Below the pieces are notes generated by a model. That model did not search any database. It worked only from the letters and a program-made list of their open reading frames with translations, and had not been told where the DNA came from. Positions 14,331-22,621 of a DNA stretch of 43,555 bases are shown here, piece after piece; the stretch's first letter is position 1, and each line of letters begins with the position of its first letter. A program made the translations under genes and the position numbers. This DNA comes from Candidatus Eisenbacteria bacterium. Its GTDB lineage: Bacteria > Orphanbacterota > Orphanbacteria > Orphanbacterales > Orphanbacteraceae. The stretch is taken from the NCBI GenBank assembly GCA_016867715.1, contig VGIW01000020.1, positions 1 through 43,555 of the forward strand, written 5' to 3'.

Positions 14331-15410
14331 GTGACCACCTGCCGCTACGAGGACACGAGGAACCGGTTTCGCTGCCCGGAGAGCGTTTCGGGAGCCTCGC
14401 CCTGGTGCTTCTGGCACAACCCGGAACAGCCGAAGAGCCGAGACGCGGTGGAGGCGGCTGTTTCCGAGAAGCGGAACCTGACGGGCGCGTGGATCGAGGG
14501 GATCGATCTTTCCGGCGTCGACCTCACGAACGTCTGTCTGTACGGATCGGTTCTCCGCTTCGCGAAGCTGGACGGCGCCAGGCTGGGGCGCGCCGATCTT
14601 CGTTACGCGGATCTCACGCGCGCCTCGCTCACGGAGGCGGATCTCTCCGACGCGCGTCTCGAGGGAGCTCTTCTCCCAAAAGCCGTTCTTCGGAAGGCGA
14701 TGCTCCGCTACGCGAACGCAGCCGGTGCGAACCTCCGCGAGGCGGACCTCACCGAGGCGGACGCGCTCTCCGCGCATCTCGCCGGAGCCGACTTCTCCGG
14801 CTGCGCGCTCGCTCTCGCCTCGCTCGGCCTCGCGAACCTCGCGAAGGCGAGTTTTCGAGGAGGCGTTCTCGACCGCGCCGATCTCGCCGGCGCGAACCTC
14901 GCGGGGGCGGATCTTCGCGGCGCGAGCCTCCGCGGGGTCCGCGTCGACCGCGCGACGCGCTTCGACGCGGCGCGCTACGACCGGAGAACCGTCTTCTCCG
15001 GCATCGACACCTCCGCGATCGATCCGGGGCAGCATCCCGTTCTGCTCCGGGACATCCGCGACGCCCAGTTCCTCGCGGAGTACGCGAAGGAGCATCCGGG
15101 GATCTTCCGTCTATGGAAGGAGACATCGGACTGCGGGCGCTCGCTCCGCCGTTGGTCGCTCCTCTACCTCGCCGCGGGGGCGCTCTTCGGAACCGCGCGA
15201 GCGTTTCTTCCCGGCGCGATCGACGGACGATCCTCGATCGCGGGCGCCTTTCTCGATTCGCTCATACGCATCCTCTCGCTCGGCGGCTCGGGAGGCAGCG
15301 CGCTCACGAACACCGGGCGCGCGCTCCTCCTCGCCGAGAGCGCCGCCTCGTATCTCCTCTTCGCCGGTTTTCTTGCGATCCTCTTCCACAAGATCGCGAG
15401 AAGGGGATAG
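14331..15410 (+). CDS. Pentapeptide-repeat protein with C-terminal two-helix channel-like membrane domain
   Basis: About 359 aa from GTG 14331 (AAGAGG just upstream); an ATG at 14307 is possible but overlaps a TACCAT -10-like box. Residues 3-30 hold three cysteines and a histidine (TCRY ... RFRCPE ... PWCFWH), a probable zinc-binding knuckle. Residues ~55-215 are a pentapeptide-repeat beta-helix of A(D/N)LxxA units (for example LGRADLRYADLTRASLTEAD and GANLAGADLRGASLRG). After a linker, two hydrophobic helices (SLLYLAAGALFGTARAFL and LLLAESAASYLLFAGFLAILF) flank a SLIRILSLGGSGGSALTNTG segment that resembles the pore loop of 2-TM ion channels but lacks the potassium filter. Role unknown; a membrane sensor or channel-like protein is an inference. 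Confidence 0.75.
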   Translation: MTTCRYEDTRNRFRCPESVSGASPWCFWHNPEQPKSRDAVEAAVSEKRNLTGAWIEGIDLSGVDLTNVCLYGSVLRFAKLDGARLGRADLRYADLTRASLTEADLSDARLEGALLPKAVLRKAMLRYANAAGANLREADLTEADALSAHLAGADFSGCALALASLGLANLAKASFRGGVLDRADLAGANLAGADLRGASLRGVRVDRATRFDAARYDRRTVFSGIDTSAIDPGQHPVLLRDIRDAQFLAEYAKEHPGIFRLWKETSDCGRSLRRWSLLYLAAGALFGTARAFLPGAIDGRSSIAGAFLDSLIRILSLGGSGGSALTNTGRALLLAESAASYLLFAGFLAILFHKIARRG

Positions 15411-15467
15411 GACGCCGCGGGCGAGCTTCGCAGCCGATCGCAGCGAAAGGCGATTGTGAGACCGGGC

Positions 15468-16229
15468 CTACGCGTGCAGGAGCATTTCCGGGTGGTTCGA
15501 GGCGATGCCGTGGACGCCCATCGCCTTCAGCTTGCGGATGACGTCGATGTCGTCGACCGTGTACGCGTACACGGGGACGCCCCGCTCCTCGAGGAAGCGG
15601 ACGAGGCCGGGCGTGACGAGCTTGTAGTAGAGCATCACGGCGTCGGCCCTCGCCTTTTCGATCTGCCGGAGCACGAGGAAGCGGATCGTCCGGCGGAGAA
15701 CGAAGAGGGCCGCCCAGCGGAGCGGCGCGATCCGCTCGAGCGCGGAAAGATGAAAAAAGTCCTTCGGGAGGGAGATGCCGGTGTGGATCTTCGGCTCGAG
15801 CTCCTTGATCTTGCGGAGGCTCTTCGCGTGATGCGAGCTGATGAGGACGTCTCTCTCGACCCCCTTGCCGACGAGCATCTCGACGAGCCGTTCTTCTCCG
15901 CCTCGTGATTTCAGATCGATGTTCATGAGGGCGGAGCCCTTGACCACATCGATCACCTGCTGGAGAAGCGGGATCGTCTCTCCCTGCCCCACGCGGTGTT
16001 GGAGGAGATCGTTCCACCGTTTCCGGGCGATGCGCGACTGGAGATCGAAGAAGCGCCCGACCCGACTCGAGTGCCAGAGGACGAACTGATCGTCGAGCGT
16101 CTTCCGGATATCGAACTCGACCACGTCGACCCCCATCTCGACCGCCTTTCGGATCGACGCGATCGAGTTCTCCCAGAAGTGGGAGGGGGCCCCGCGGTGG
16201 CCGATTCGGAGAACTTGTTTCTTCTTCAT
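15468..16229 (-). CDS. Glycerophosphodiester phosphodiesterase (GDPD family)
   Basis: Hydrolyses glycerophosphodiesters from phospholipid turnover to sn-glycerol-3-phosphate and an alcohol. The 253-aa protein begins MKKKQVLRIGHRGAP, with catalytic His11-Arg12, the metal ligands ENS (20-22) and EFDIRKTLDDQFVLWHS carrying the conserved Glu, Asp and second catalytic His; NIDLK and YTVDD are later family elements. No signal peptide, so cytoplasmic. The downstream ATG at 16229 is used because upstream codons are low-complexity. The Shine-Dalgarno is weak but a perfect promoter lies about 80 nt upstream. Converges with the pentapeptide gene. Confidence 0.9.
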   Translation of the reverse strand: MKKKQVLRIGHRGAPSHFWENSIASIRKAVEMGVDVVEFDIRKTLDDQFVLWHSSRVGRFFDLQSRIARKRWNDLLQHRVGQGETIPLLQQVIDVVKGSALMNIDLKSRGGEERLVEMLVGKGVERDVLISSHHAKSLRKIKELEPKIHTGISLPKDFFHLSALERIAPLRWAALFVLRRTIRFLVLRQIEKARADAVMLYYKLVTPGLVRFLEERGVPVYAYTVDDIDVIRKLKAMGVHGIASNHPEMLLHA

Positions 16230-16308
16230 CGTCCTCGATGCGGGCGGACGCCGCTTGCGCCGACCCGTGAAATCCTCAACCTGCTCCCGTCCGGGCAAAT
16301 CAACGGGA

Positions 16309-16337
16309 AATCTACTCGAAGAGGACCGCCTTGTCAA
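16309..16337 (-). promoter_or_regulatory. Promoter of the GDPD gene
   Basis: On the minus strand TTGACA (16337-16332), 17-nt spacer, TAGATT (16314-16309). Near-consensus. Confidence 0.7.
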
Positions 16338-16346
16338 CTGCTTTCC

Positions 16347-16376
16347 TTGCAAAGACTACCGCCTCCATGCTAGCCT
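16347..16376 (+). promoter_or_regulatory. Promoter of the 8-oxoguanine deaminase gene
   Basis: TTGCAA (16347-16352), 18-nt spacer, TAGCCT (16371-16376); a short leader with GGGAGAAG precedes ATG 16395. Divergent from the GDPD promoter. Confidence 0.5.
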
Positions 16377-16394
16377 CCGCCAGGGAGAAGCGGC

Positions 16395-17750
16395 ATGAGC
16401 GTCCTCATTCGAAACGCGGAAACGGTCGCCCTGCTCGACCCGGGACGGCGCGAGATCCGAGGAGGCTGGGTCCTCTTCGACGAGGGGGTGATCCGCGCCG
16501 TCGGCGAGCCGGGGAACGAGCCGGCGGGCGCGGGCGAGATCGTGGGCGCGCGCGGCGCGGTCGTCCTCCCCGGCCTCGTCAACACGCATCATCATTTCTT
16601 CCAGACGCTCACGCGCGCGTTCCCCGGCGCGGCCGATTCCTCTCTCTTCCCGTGGCTTCGAGCCCTCTATCCCGCCTGGGCGGGGTTGACGCGGGAGGCG
16701 GTCCGCACGGCTTCCCTCACCGCGATGGCGGAGCTCCTTCTCTCCGGCTGCACGACGACCTCGGATCACCATTATCTCTTCACTCGCGCATGCTCCGATC
16801 CGACCGACGCGACGATCGAGTCGGCGCTCGCGATCGGCATTCGCCTTCACGCGACGCGCGGAAGCATGAGCCTCTCGGAGAAGGACGGCGGCCTTCCGCC
16901 CGACTCGGTCGTCCAAGACGAGGAGACGATCCTTCGTGATTCGGTCCGCCTCATCGAGCGGTACCACGACCCTTCGCCGGGCGCGCGCGTCCGGATCGCC
17001 CTCGCCCCCTGTTCCCCCTTCTCGGTCACCGAGGACCTCATGCGGGAGACGGCGCGGATCGCCTCGTCGTACGGCGTCCGCCTCCACACGCACCTCGCGG
17101 AGACGAAGGACGAAGAGGAGTACTGCCTCGCGCGCTACGGAGTTCGGCCTCTCGACTTCCTCGAGCGCGCGGGGTGGCTCGCCGACCGGACGTGGATCGC
17201 GCACGGGATTCACTTTGAACCTCAAGAAATCGATCGGATCGGGCGCGCGCGGATGGGGGTCGCGCACTGCCCCTCCTCGAACATGAGGCTTGGATCGGGC
17301 GCCGCGCCGGTTCTCGATCTTCTCGCCGCAGGCGCGAAGGTAGGCCTCGGCGTGGACGGGTCCGCGTCGAACGACGCATCCTCGATCGCTGCGGAAGCGC
17401 GCCAGGCGCTCTTCGCCGGACGGCTCCGATACGGCGCCGAACGGGTGGCGGCGGACGAGGTCCTTCGATGGGCGACGCGCGGCGGCGCCGAGATCCTCGG
17501 GCGGGACGACATCGGCCGAATCGCCCCCGGTTTTCGCGCGGACCTCGCCCTCTTCCGCCTGGACGACATCGCGTTCTGGGGCGCCGGCGATCCGATCGCG
17601 GCCCTCCTCCTCTCGGGACCGGCGCGGGTCGATACGCTCTTCGTGGAGGGACGCGCGATCGTGCGGGAGGGACGTCTCCTCACGATCGACCTCGACCAGC
17701 ACCGCGAGCGGCACCATCTTGCCGCGCGCGCGCTCGCGGCCGGATCGTGA
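16395..17750 (+). CDS. 8-oxoguanine deaminase (amidohydrolase superfamily)
   Basis: Predicted to deaminate 8-oxoguanine to urate. The 451-aa amidohydrolase has the metal-binding LVNTHHHFFQTLTR (His65 and His67), THLAET, AHGIHF and GVDGSASND blocks. The segment RGSMSLSEKDGGLPPDSVVQ (about 154-174) is the specificity loop I associate with the 8-oxoguanine deaminase/AtzB-like clade rather than with plain guanine or cytosine deaminases. Start ATG 16395 follows a good ribosome site. It sits directly before the SsnA-YgeY-YgeW set, whose known context is anaerobic purine and urate breakdown, so urate made here could be the input of that pathway (inference). Another aminohydrolase substrate such as guanine remains possible. 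Confidence 0.85.
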   Translation: MSVLIRNAETVALLDPGRREIRGGWVLFDEGVIRAVGEPGNEPAGAGEIVGARGAVVLPGLVNTHHHFFQTLTRAFPGAADSSLFPWLRALYPAWAGLTREAVRTASLTAMAELLLSGCTTTSDHHYLFTRACSDPTDATIESALAIGIRLHATRGSMSLSEKDGGLPPDSVVQDEETILRDSVRLIERYHDPSPGARVRIALAPCSPFSVTEDLMRETARIASSYGVRLHTHLAETKDEEEYCLARYGVRPLDFLERAGWLADRTWIAHGIHFEPQEIDRIGRARMGVAHCPSSNMRLGSGAAPVLDLLAAGAKVGLGVDGSASNDASSIAAEARQALFAGRLRYGAERVAADEVLRWATRGGAEILGRDDIGRIAPGFRADLALFRLDDIAFWGAGDPIAALLLSGPARVDTLFVEGRAIVREGRLLTIDLDQHRERHHLAARALAAGS

Positions 17751-17776
17751 CGGCTCCCGGCCTCCTCTGATACGAT
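17747..17776 (+). promoter_or_regulatory. Possible promoter of the ssnA operon
   Basis: GTGACG (17747-17752), 18-nt spacer, TACGAT (17771-17776). Weak -35. If real it excludes the ATG at 17775 as a start and favours 17811. Confidence 0.4.
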
Positions 17777-17810
17777 GGCGCGACGAAGACGATCGATCGG
17801 AGGATTCGAC

Positions 17811-19145
17811 ATGCGTCCCCTCGTTCTTGGCGGCGGCACGGTCGCGACCCTCGACGCGTCGAACCGCGTGTTCGCTCCCGGCGCGGTGCGCGTCGAAGGG
17901 GACCGCATCACCCACGCCGGGTTCGATGCCGACGTCCCGACCGAGGGGGCCGACCGGATCGACGCGCGGGGGATGATCGTTCTTCCCGGGCTCTTCAACG
18001 CGCACACGCATCTCTACAGCTCGCTCGCGCGCGGGCTCGCCCCGCGCGGCGATCCGCCTGCTTCTTTCCGCGCGATCCTCGAAACGCTCTGGTGGAGATG
18101 GGATCGCCTGCTCGATGAAGACGCGATCCTTTGGAACGCGAAGGCGGGACTTCTCGAATCGATCCGGCGCGGGGTGACCGCGGTGAACGATCATCACGCG
18201 AGCCCGAACGCGGCGCGCGGCTCCCTCGACAGGATCGCGGAGGCGGCGCTCGCGATCGGAGTGCGTGTTTGTCTTTGCTACGAGGTCTCCGACCGGGACG
18301 GGCCCGCGCTTCGCGATCGGGGGATCGAGGAGAACGAGCGCTTCGCGCGGCGCGCGGCGTCCGAGCCGAACCCGCTTCTCGCGGCGACGATCGGCGCGCA
18401 CGCGTCGTTTACGCTCTCCGACGAGACGCTCGAGCGGATCGCATCTCTCTCTGCCGCCTCGGGGAGGCCGGTTCATCTTCACGTCGACGAGGGTCCCGAG
18501 GACGGCGAGGACGCGCGCGCGAGGGGAGAGCGATCGGCCGCGGCGCGCCTCGCGCGCGCGGGAATCCTCCGCGAGGGGACGATCGCCGTTCACGCGGTAC
18601 ACGCGGACGAGGAGGACGCCGCGCTCCTCGCCCTGGCGGGGGCTTTCGTCGTGCACAACCCGCGCTCGAACGGAGCGAACGCGGTGGGGCGCGCGCCGAT
18701 CGAGATGTTCCTCCGGGCCGGCGCGGCGCTCGCGCTCGGGACCGACGGCATGAGCGGCGATCTCGGAGCGGATGCCGCCGCGCTCGGTGCGGTTCACCGT
18801 TCGGCGGCGAGGGATCGCTCGATCCCGTTCGATCTTCCGTTCCAGCTCGCATGGAGAGGGAACGCGCGCCTCGCGAGCGCTCTCTTCGGAAAGCGGATGG
18901 GCGTGCTCGCCCCCGGTTGCGCGGGAGACATCGCCGCGTTCCGCTACGATCCGCCCTCGCCGATCCGCGCAGAGAACCTCGCGGCGCACTGGCAGCTCGG
19001 GATCGCCTCGCTCCCGGCCGCGCACCTGGTCGTGGCCGGAGAGCCGGTCCTCGTCGACGGGCGCATCCTCCGGATCGACGAAGAGGAGACGATGGAGGGG
19101 GCGCGCGCGGCGGCGGCGCGGCTCCATCAAGCCTTTTATAGGTGA
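17811..19145 (+). CDS. ssnA: SsnA-type putative aminohydrolase
   Basis: A 444-aa amidohydrolase of the SsnA family, found next to selenium-dependent molybdenum hydroxylases and purine-degradation genes. Family hallmarks are GLFNAHTHLYSSLARGL, PPASFRAILETLWWRWDRLLDEDA, VTAVNDHHASPNA, CLCYEVSDRDGP, IGAHASFTLSDETLE and HVDEGPED; the metal residues continue in VHAVHADE and LGTDGMSGD. ATG 17811 is preferred over an in-frame ATG at 17775 because CGGAGG lies 7 nt upstream and the peptide begins MRPLVLGGGTVATLD, the normal family start. It leads a tight operon with ygeY, ygeW, a PLP enzyme and yqeB. Exact substrate not established; a ring-opened purine intermediate is likely. Confidence 0.9.
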   Translation: MRPLVLGGGTVATLDASNRVFAPGAVRVEGDRITHAGFDADVPTEGADRIDARGMIVLPGLFNAHTHLYSSLARGLAPRGDPPASFRAILETLWWRWDRLLDEDAILWNAKAGLLESIRRGVTAVNDHHASPNAARGSLDRIAEAALAIGVRVCLCYEVSDRDGPALRDRGIEENERFARRAASEPNPLLAATIGAHASFTLSDETLERIASLSAASGRPVHLHVDEGPEDGEDARARGERSAAARLARAGILREGTIAVHAVHADEEDAALLALAGAFVVHNPRSNGANAVGRAPIEMFLRAGAALALGTDGMSGDLGADAAALGAVHRSAARDRSIPFDLPFQLAWRGNARLASALFGKRMGVLAPGCAGDIAAFRYDPPSPIRAENLAAHWQLGIASLPAAHLVVAGEPVLVDGRILRIDEEETMEGARAAAARLHQAFYR

Positions 19146-19170
19146 ACGAAAACAAAGGGGATTCACGCGC

Positions 19171-20376
19171 ATGAGGGAAGCGCTGATCGATCGAGCGGAA
19201 GGCTACCGGGAACGGATGACCCGTTTCCTACGGGATCTGATCGCGATCCCCTCGCCGAGCGGCGAAGAAGGGAAGGTCGTCGCGAGGATTGGCGAGGAGA
19301 TGGCAGCGCTCGGTTTCGACGAGGTCCGGACCGACCGGATCGGCAACATCATCGGGAGAATCGGGAAGGGCTCCCGGATCCTTCTCTTCGACTCGCACGT
19401 CGACACGGTCGGAATCGGCGATCCGGACGCGTGGCCGCACGACCCGTTCCGAGGGAAGGTCGAAGGGGAGATCGTGTTCGGACGGGGAGCGTCGGACAAC
19501 AAGGGGGGCGTCGCGGCGATGGTCTACGGCGGGCGCCTCATCCGCGACCTCGCGCTCGACGGCGGCTTCACGATCCTCGTGGTCGGCTCCGTGATGGAGG
19601 AGGACTGCGACGGCCTCTGCTACAAATCGCTGATCGAGGAGGAGAAGGTCCGCCCGGACTTCGTCGTGCTCGGGGAGGCGACGGGGCTTCGCATCTACAG
19701 GGGGCACCGCGGGCGCGTGGAGATGCGCGTCGAGACGCGCGGCCGCTCGTGCCACGCGAGCGCTCCGGAACGGGGGAAGAACGCGGTCTATCGGATGGCG
19801 CCGATCGTGCAAGGGATCGAGCGTCTCGGGCCGAAGCTTCGGACCGATCGCTTTCTCGGCAAGGGGAGCGCCGCGGTCACTCACATCGACTGCCGAACTC
19901 CCTCGCTGAACGCGGTCCCCGACCGCGCGTCGATCGTGATCGACCGCCGCCTCACCGCCGGCGAGACGAAGGCGTCCGCTCTTCGCGAGGTGCGCCGCAT
20001 CGCCGGGAAGGAGGGGAAGGTCGAGATCCTCGAGTACCGAAAGCCGAGCCACACCGGCCACGTGCTTCCGATGGAGAAGTACTTCCCCTCTTGGGTTCTT
20101 CCCGCGGACCACGCGCTCGTCCTGGCCGGCGCCGACGCCTACCGAACGCTCGTCCGCCGGAAGCCCGCGATCGGGCGATGGACCTTCTCGACGAACGGAA
20201 CCTACACGATGGGAATCGCCGGGATCCCGACGATCGGGCTCGGGCCTTCCGAGGAGCGCTTCGCCCATTCGATCCTCGACCGTTGCCCCATCAACCATCT
20301 GACCGCCGCCGCCGCCTTCTACGCGGCGCTTCCGCGCGCGCTCCGGGCGCGCCTCGAAGGAGCCGAACGGAAATGA
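19171..20376 (+). CDS. ygeY: YgeY family M20-type hydrolase (selenium metabolism-linked)
   Basis: A 401-aa M20/ArgE-like amidohydrolase. Metal and catalytic residues are visible in FDSHVDTV, FGRGASDNKGG, SVMEEDCDG and the later GPSEERFAHS; GEATGLRIYRGHRGRVEM and RSCHASAPERGKNAVYRM belong to the dimerisation lid. YgeY is defined by its constant neighbourhood with YgeW and SsnA in purine-degrading bacteria; it is predicted to open or deacylate an N-carbamoyl or ureido intermediate. Start ATG 19171 has AAAGGGG upstream. The stop overlaps the ygeW start by 4 nt. Confidence 0.88.
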   Translation: MREALIDRAEGYRERMTRFLRDLIAIPSPSGEEGKVVARIGEEMAALGFDEVRTDRIGNIIGRIGKGSRILLFDSHVDTVGIGDPDAWPHDPFRGKVEGEIVFGRGASDNKGGVAAMVYGGRLIRDLALDGGFTILVVGSVMEEDCDGLCYKSLIEEEKVRPDFVVLGEATGLRIYRGHRGRVEMRVETRGRSCHASAPERGKNAVYRMAPIVQGIERLGPKLRTDRFLGKGSAAVTHIDCRTPSLNAVPDRASIVIDRRLTAGETKASALREVRRIAGKEGKVEILEYRKPSHTGHVLPMEKYFPSWVLPADHALVLAGADAYRTLVRRKPAIGRWTFSTNGTYTMGIAGIPTIGLGPSEERFAHSILDRCPINHLTAAAAFYAALPRALRARLEGAERK

Positions 20377-21356
20377 CCACCGATCTCAAGGGACGCGACT
20401 ACATCGAGACGAGCGACTGGAGCGACGCGGAGATCGAAACCGCCCTCGCGGTCTCGCGCGACCTCAAGGAGAAGTTCCGGAGGAAAGAGCCGCACCGCTT
20501 GCTTCCCGACCGAACGATCTTTCTTCTCTTCTTCGACAAGTCGACGAGGACCAGGAACTCGTTCGAGGCGGGGATCACGCAGCTCGGCGGGCACGCGCAC
20601 TTCATCACGACGGAGACGAGCCAGATCTCCCACGGCGAGAGCCCGAGGGACACCGGCGTCATTCTCTCCCGCTACGGACACGGCATCGCGATCCGCCACG
20701 ATCTCATCCCGGGCGAGGGGAACGCCTACATGCGCGAGGTCGCCGAGCAGGCGGACAAACCGGTGATCAACATGCAATGCGACATCGACCATCCGTGCCA
20801 GACGCTCGCCGATCTCCTCACGATCCGCGAGCGCTTCGGCGAGACCCTGAAGGGGCTCAAGGTCGCGGTCTCGTGGGCCTACGCGCCGTCGTACGCCAAG
20901 CCGCTCTCCGTCCCGCAAGGGCTCGCGATGCTGCTCACGCGCTTCGGGATGGAGGTCGTCCTCGCCCACCCGCCCGAGTTCCCGCTCATGCCGCACACGC
21001 TCGAGAGGGCGCGCGCGAACGCGAAGCGCTCGGGAGGCTCCTTCCGCGTCGCCCACTCGATGGAGGAGGCGTTCGAGGGAGCGCACGTCGTCTATCCGAA
21101 GAGCTGGGGGTGCATCGATCTCTTTCGCGAGCCGGAGCGTTCGCTCGCGCTCGCGAAGAAGTACGCGCACTGGATCTGCGATGAGAAGAAGATGGCGATC
21201 GCGCGCAAGGATTCGATCTACATGCACTGCCTCCCGGCGGACCGGGGGCACGAGGTGACCGACGCGGTGATCGACGGCCCGCACTCGGTCGTGTACGACG
21301 AGGCGGAGAACCGGCTGCACACGGCGAAGGCGCTCATGGCGCTCGTAATGGAGTAG
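20373..21356 (+). CDS. ygeW: YgeW-type knotted carbamoyltransferase
   Basis: A 327-aa ornithine/aspartate-transcarbamylase-fold enzyme of the YgeW subgroup. The carbamoyl-phosphate site is FDKSTRTRNSFEAG, followed by HPCQTLADLLTIRERFG and the C-terminal HCLPADRGHEV. Subgroup features are SHGESPRDTGVILSRYGHGIAIRH and WAYAPSYAKPLSVPQG. In purine fermentation the enzyme is thought to run in the catabolic direction, giving carbamoyl phosphate for ATP synthesis from a ureido substrate. Start ATG 20373 overlaps the ygeY stop (ATGA). No carbamate kinase is in the window. Confidence 0.9.
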   Translation: MTTDLKGRDYIETSDWSDAEIETALAVSRDLKEKFRRKEPHRLLPDRTIFLLFFDKSTRTRNSFEAGITQLGGHAHFITTETSQISHGESPRDTGVILSRYGHGIAIRHDLIPGEGNAYMREVAEQADKPVINMQCDIDHPCQTLADLLTIRERFGETLKGLKVAVSWAYAPSYAKPLSVPQGLAMLLTRFGMEVVLAHPPEFPLMPHTLERARANAKRSGGSFRVAHSMEEAFEGAHVVYPKSWGCIDLFREPERSLALAKKYAHWICDEKKMAIARKDSIYMHCLPADRGHEVTDAVIDGPHSVVYDEAENRLHTAKALMALVME

Positions 21357-21361
21357 CGGCG

Positions 21362-22621
21362 ATGCGGCTCCCCCCGACGGAGACGGTTTCCGGGTTCGCG
21401 TGCCTCGCGTGCGCGCAGCTCGAACCGCCGGAGACCGAGCGTCTCACCTGCCCTTCGTGCGGGGCGAACCTCGACGTGCTCTACGATTACGAGCGGATCG
21501 CGCGAAGGATCGACCCGGACCGCCTCCGCGCGGAGCGGGATCCCTCGATCTGGCGGTATCGGGCGCTCCTTCCGCTTCGCGAGTCGAGCGGGCCGCCGCC
21601 TCTTCTCGTGGGGGGGCGGCCCCTTCTCCGCGCGCCCCGTCTCGGCGAGGCGCTCGGGATGAAGCGGGTCTTTCTTCACGACGACACCGGGAACCCGACC
21701 GCGTCGTTCAAGGACCGGGCAAGCCTCGTCGCCGCGCTTCGGGGGCGCGAGATCGGGACCGACACGGTCTCGTGCGCCTCGACCGGGAACGCCGCTTCGT
21801 CGCTCGCAGGCGTAGCCGCCGCGCTCGGGATGCGCGCGGTGATCTTCGTCCCCGAGAAGGCGCCTCTCCCCAAACTCACGCAGATCCTCCTCTACGGGGC
21901 GCGCGTCTTCCGCGTGAGGGGGACGTACGACGACGCGTTCGACCTCTGCCTCGCGGCGAGCGAGCGCTTCGGCTGGTATACCCGCTCGACCGGCGTGAAC
22001 CCATTCACGGCTGAAGGAAAAAAGACCGCCGCCTTCGAGATCGCGGAGTCGCTCGAGTGGAAGAGCCCGGACCTGGTGTTCGTTCCGACCGGGGACGGGA
22101 ACATCCTCGGAGGGGTGGGGAAGGGGTTTCAGGAGATGCGGCGGCTCGGGTGGATCGACCGCGTCCCGAGGATGATCGCGGTGCAGGCGGAAGGAGCCTC
22201 TCCTCTCGCGACGGCGTGGCGAACGGGGAGCGACGCGGTCGAGCCGGTCGCGCCCCGCACGATCGCCGACTCGATCGCGGTCGGGCGCCCGCGCGACGCG
22301 CACCGGGCGCTCCGCATGCTCCGCGAGACGGAGGGGGACGTCGTCGTCGTTCCTGACGAGGCGATTCTGGAGGCGATGCGCGAGCTCCCCTCGACGACGG
22401 GCCTCTTCGCGGAGCCCTCCGCCGCCGCCTCGCTCGCCGGGCTTCGCAAGATGCTCGCCGAGGGGCGGATCGACCCGGGCGAAACAATCGTTCTCCTCAT
22501 CACCGGGAGCGGTCTCAAGGACACGGCGACCGCCGCGCGGCTCACGGCGGAGCCTCCTCTCGTCGAGCCGCGCCTCGAGGATTTGGAGCGCGCCCTTTCC
22601 CGTGAGAAAGGGGACCGATGA
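21362..22621 (+). CDS. Threonine synthase-like PLP fold-type II enzyme with N-terminal zinc ribbon
   Basis: A 419-aa protein. A zinc ribbon (Cys14, Cys17, Cys30 and Cys33) precedes a fold-type II PLP domain with the Schiff-base lysine Lys117 in NPTASFKDRAS, CASTGNAASSLAG for phosphate binding, STGVNPFTAEGKKTAAFEIAE, PTGDGNILGG and the closing GSGLKDT. This is the architecture of threonine synthase (O-phosphohomoserine to threonine). However, it sits 5 nt after ygeW, in the position that YgeX (2,3-diaminopropionate ammonia-lyase, also fold type II) holds in other purine-degradation operons, and no other threonine-pathway gene is near. It may therefore act on a diaminopropionate-like intermediate; that is an inference from context. 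Confidence 0.8.
   Translation: MRLPPTETVSGFACLACAQLEPPETERLTCPSCGANLDVLYDYERIARRIDPDRLRAERDPSIWRYRALLPLRESSGPPPLLVGGRPLLRAPRLGEALGMKRVFLHDDTGNPTASFKDRASLVAALRGREIGTDTVSCASTGNAASSLAGVAAALGMRAVIFVPEKAPLPKLTQILLYGARVFRVRGTYDDAFDLCLAASERFGWYTRSTGVNPFTAEGKKTAAFEIAESLEWKSPDLVFVPTGDGNILGGVGKGFQEMRRLGWIDRVPRMIAVQAEGASPLATAWRTGSDAVEPVAPRTIADSIAVGRPRDAHRALRMLRETEGDVVVVPDEAILEAMRELPSTTGLFAEPSAAASLAGLRKMLAEGRIDPGETIVLLITGSGLKDTATAARLTAEPPLVEPRLEDLERALSREKGDR

Noticed and set aside
16356-19172. 938-codon minus-strand open frame
   Set aside because: Antisense to 8-oxoguanine deaminase and SsnA, both with strong motifs; no recognisable domain in the antisense frame.
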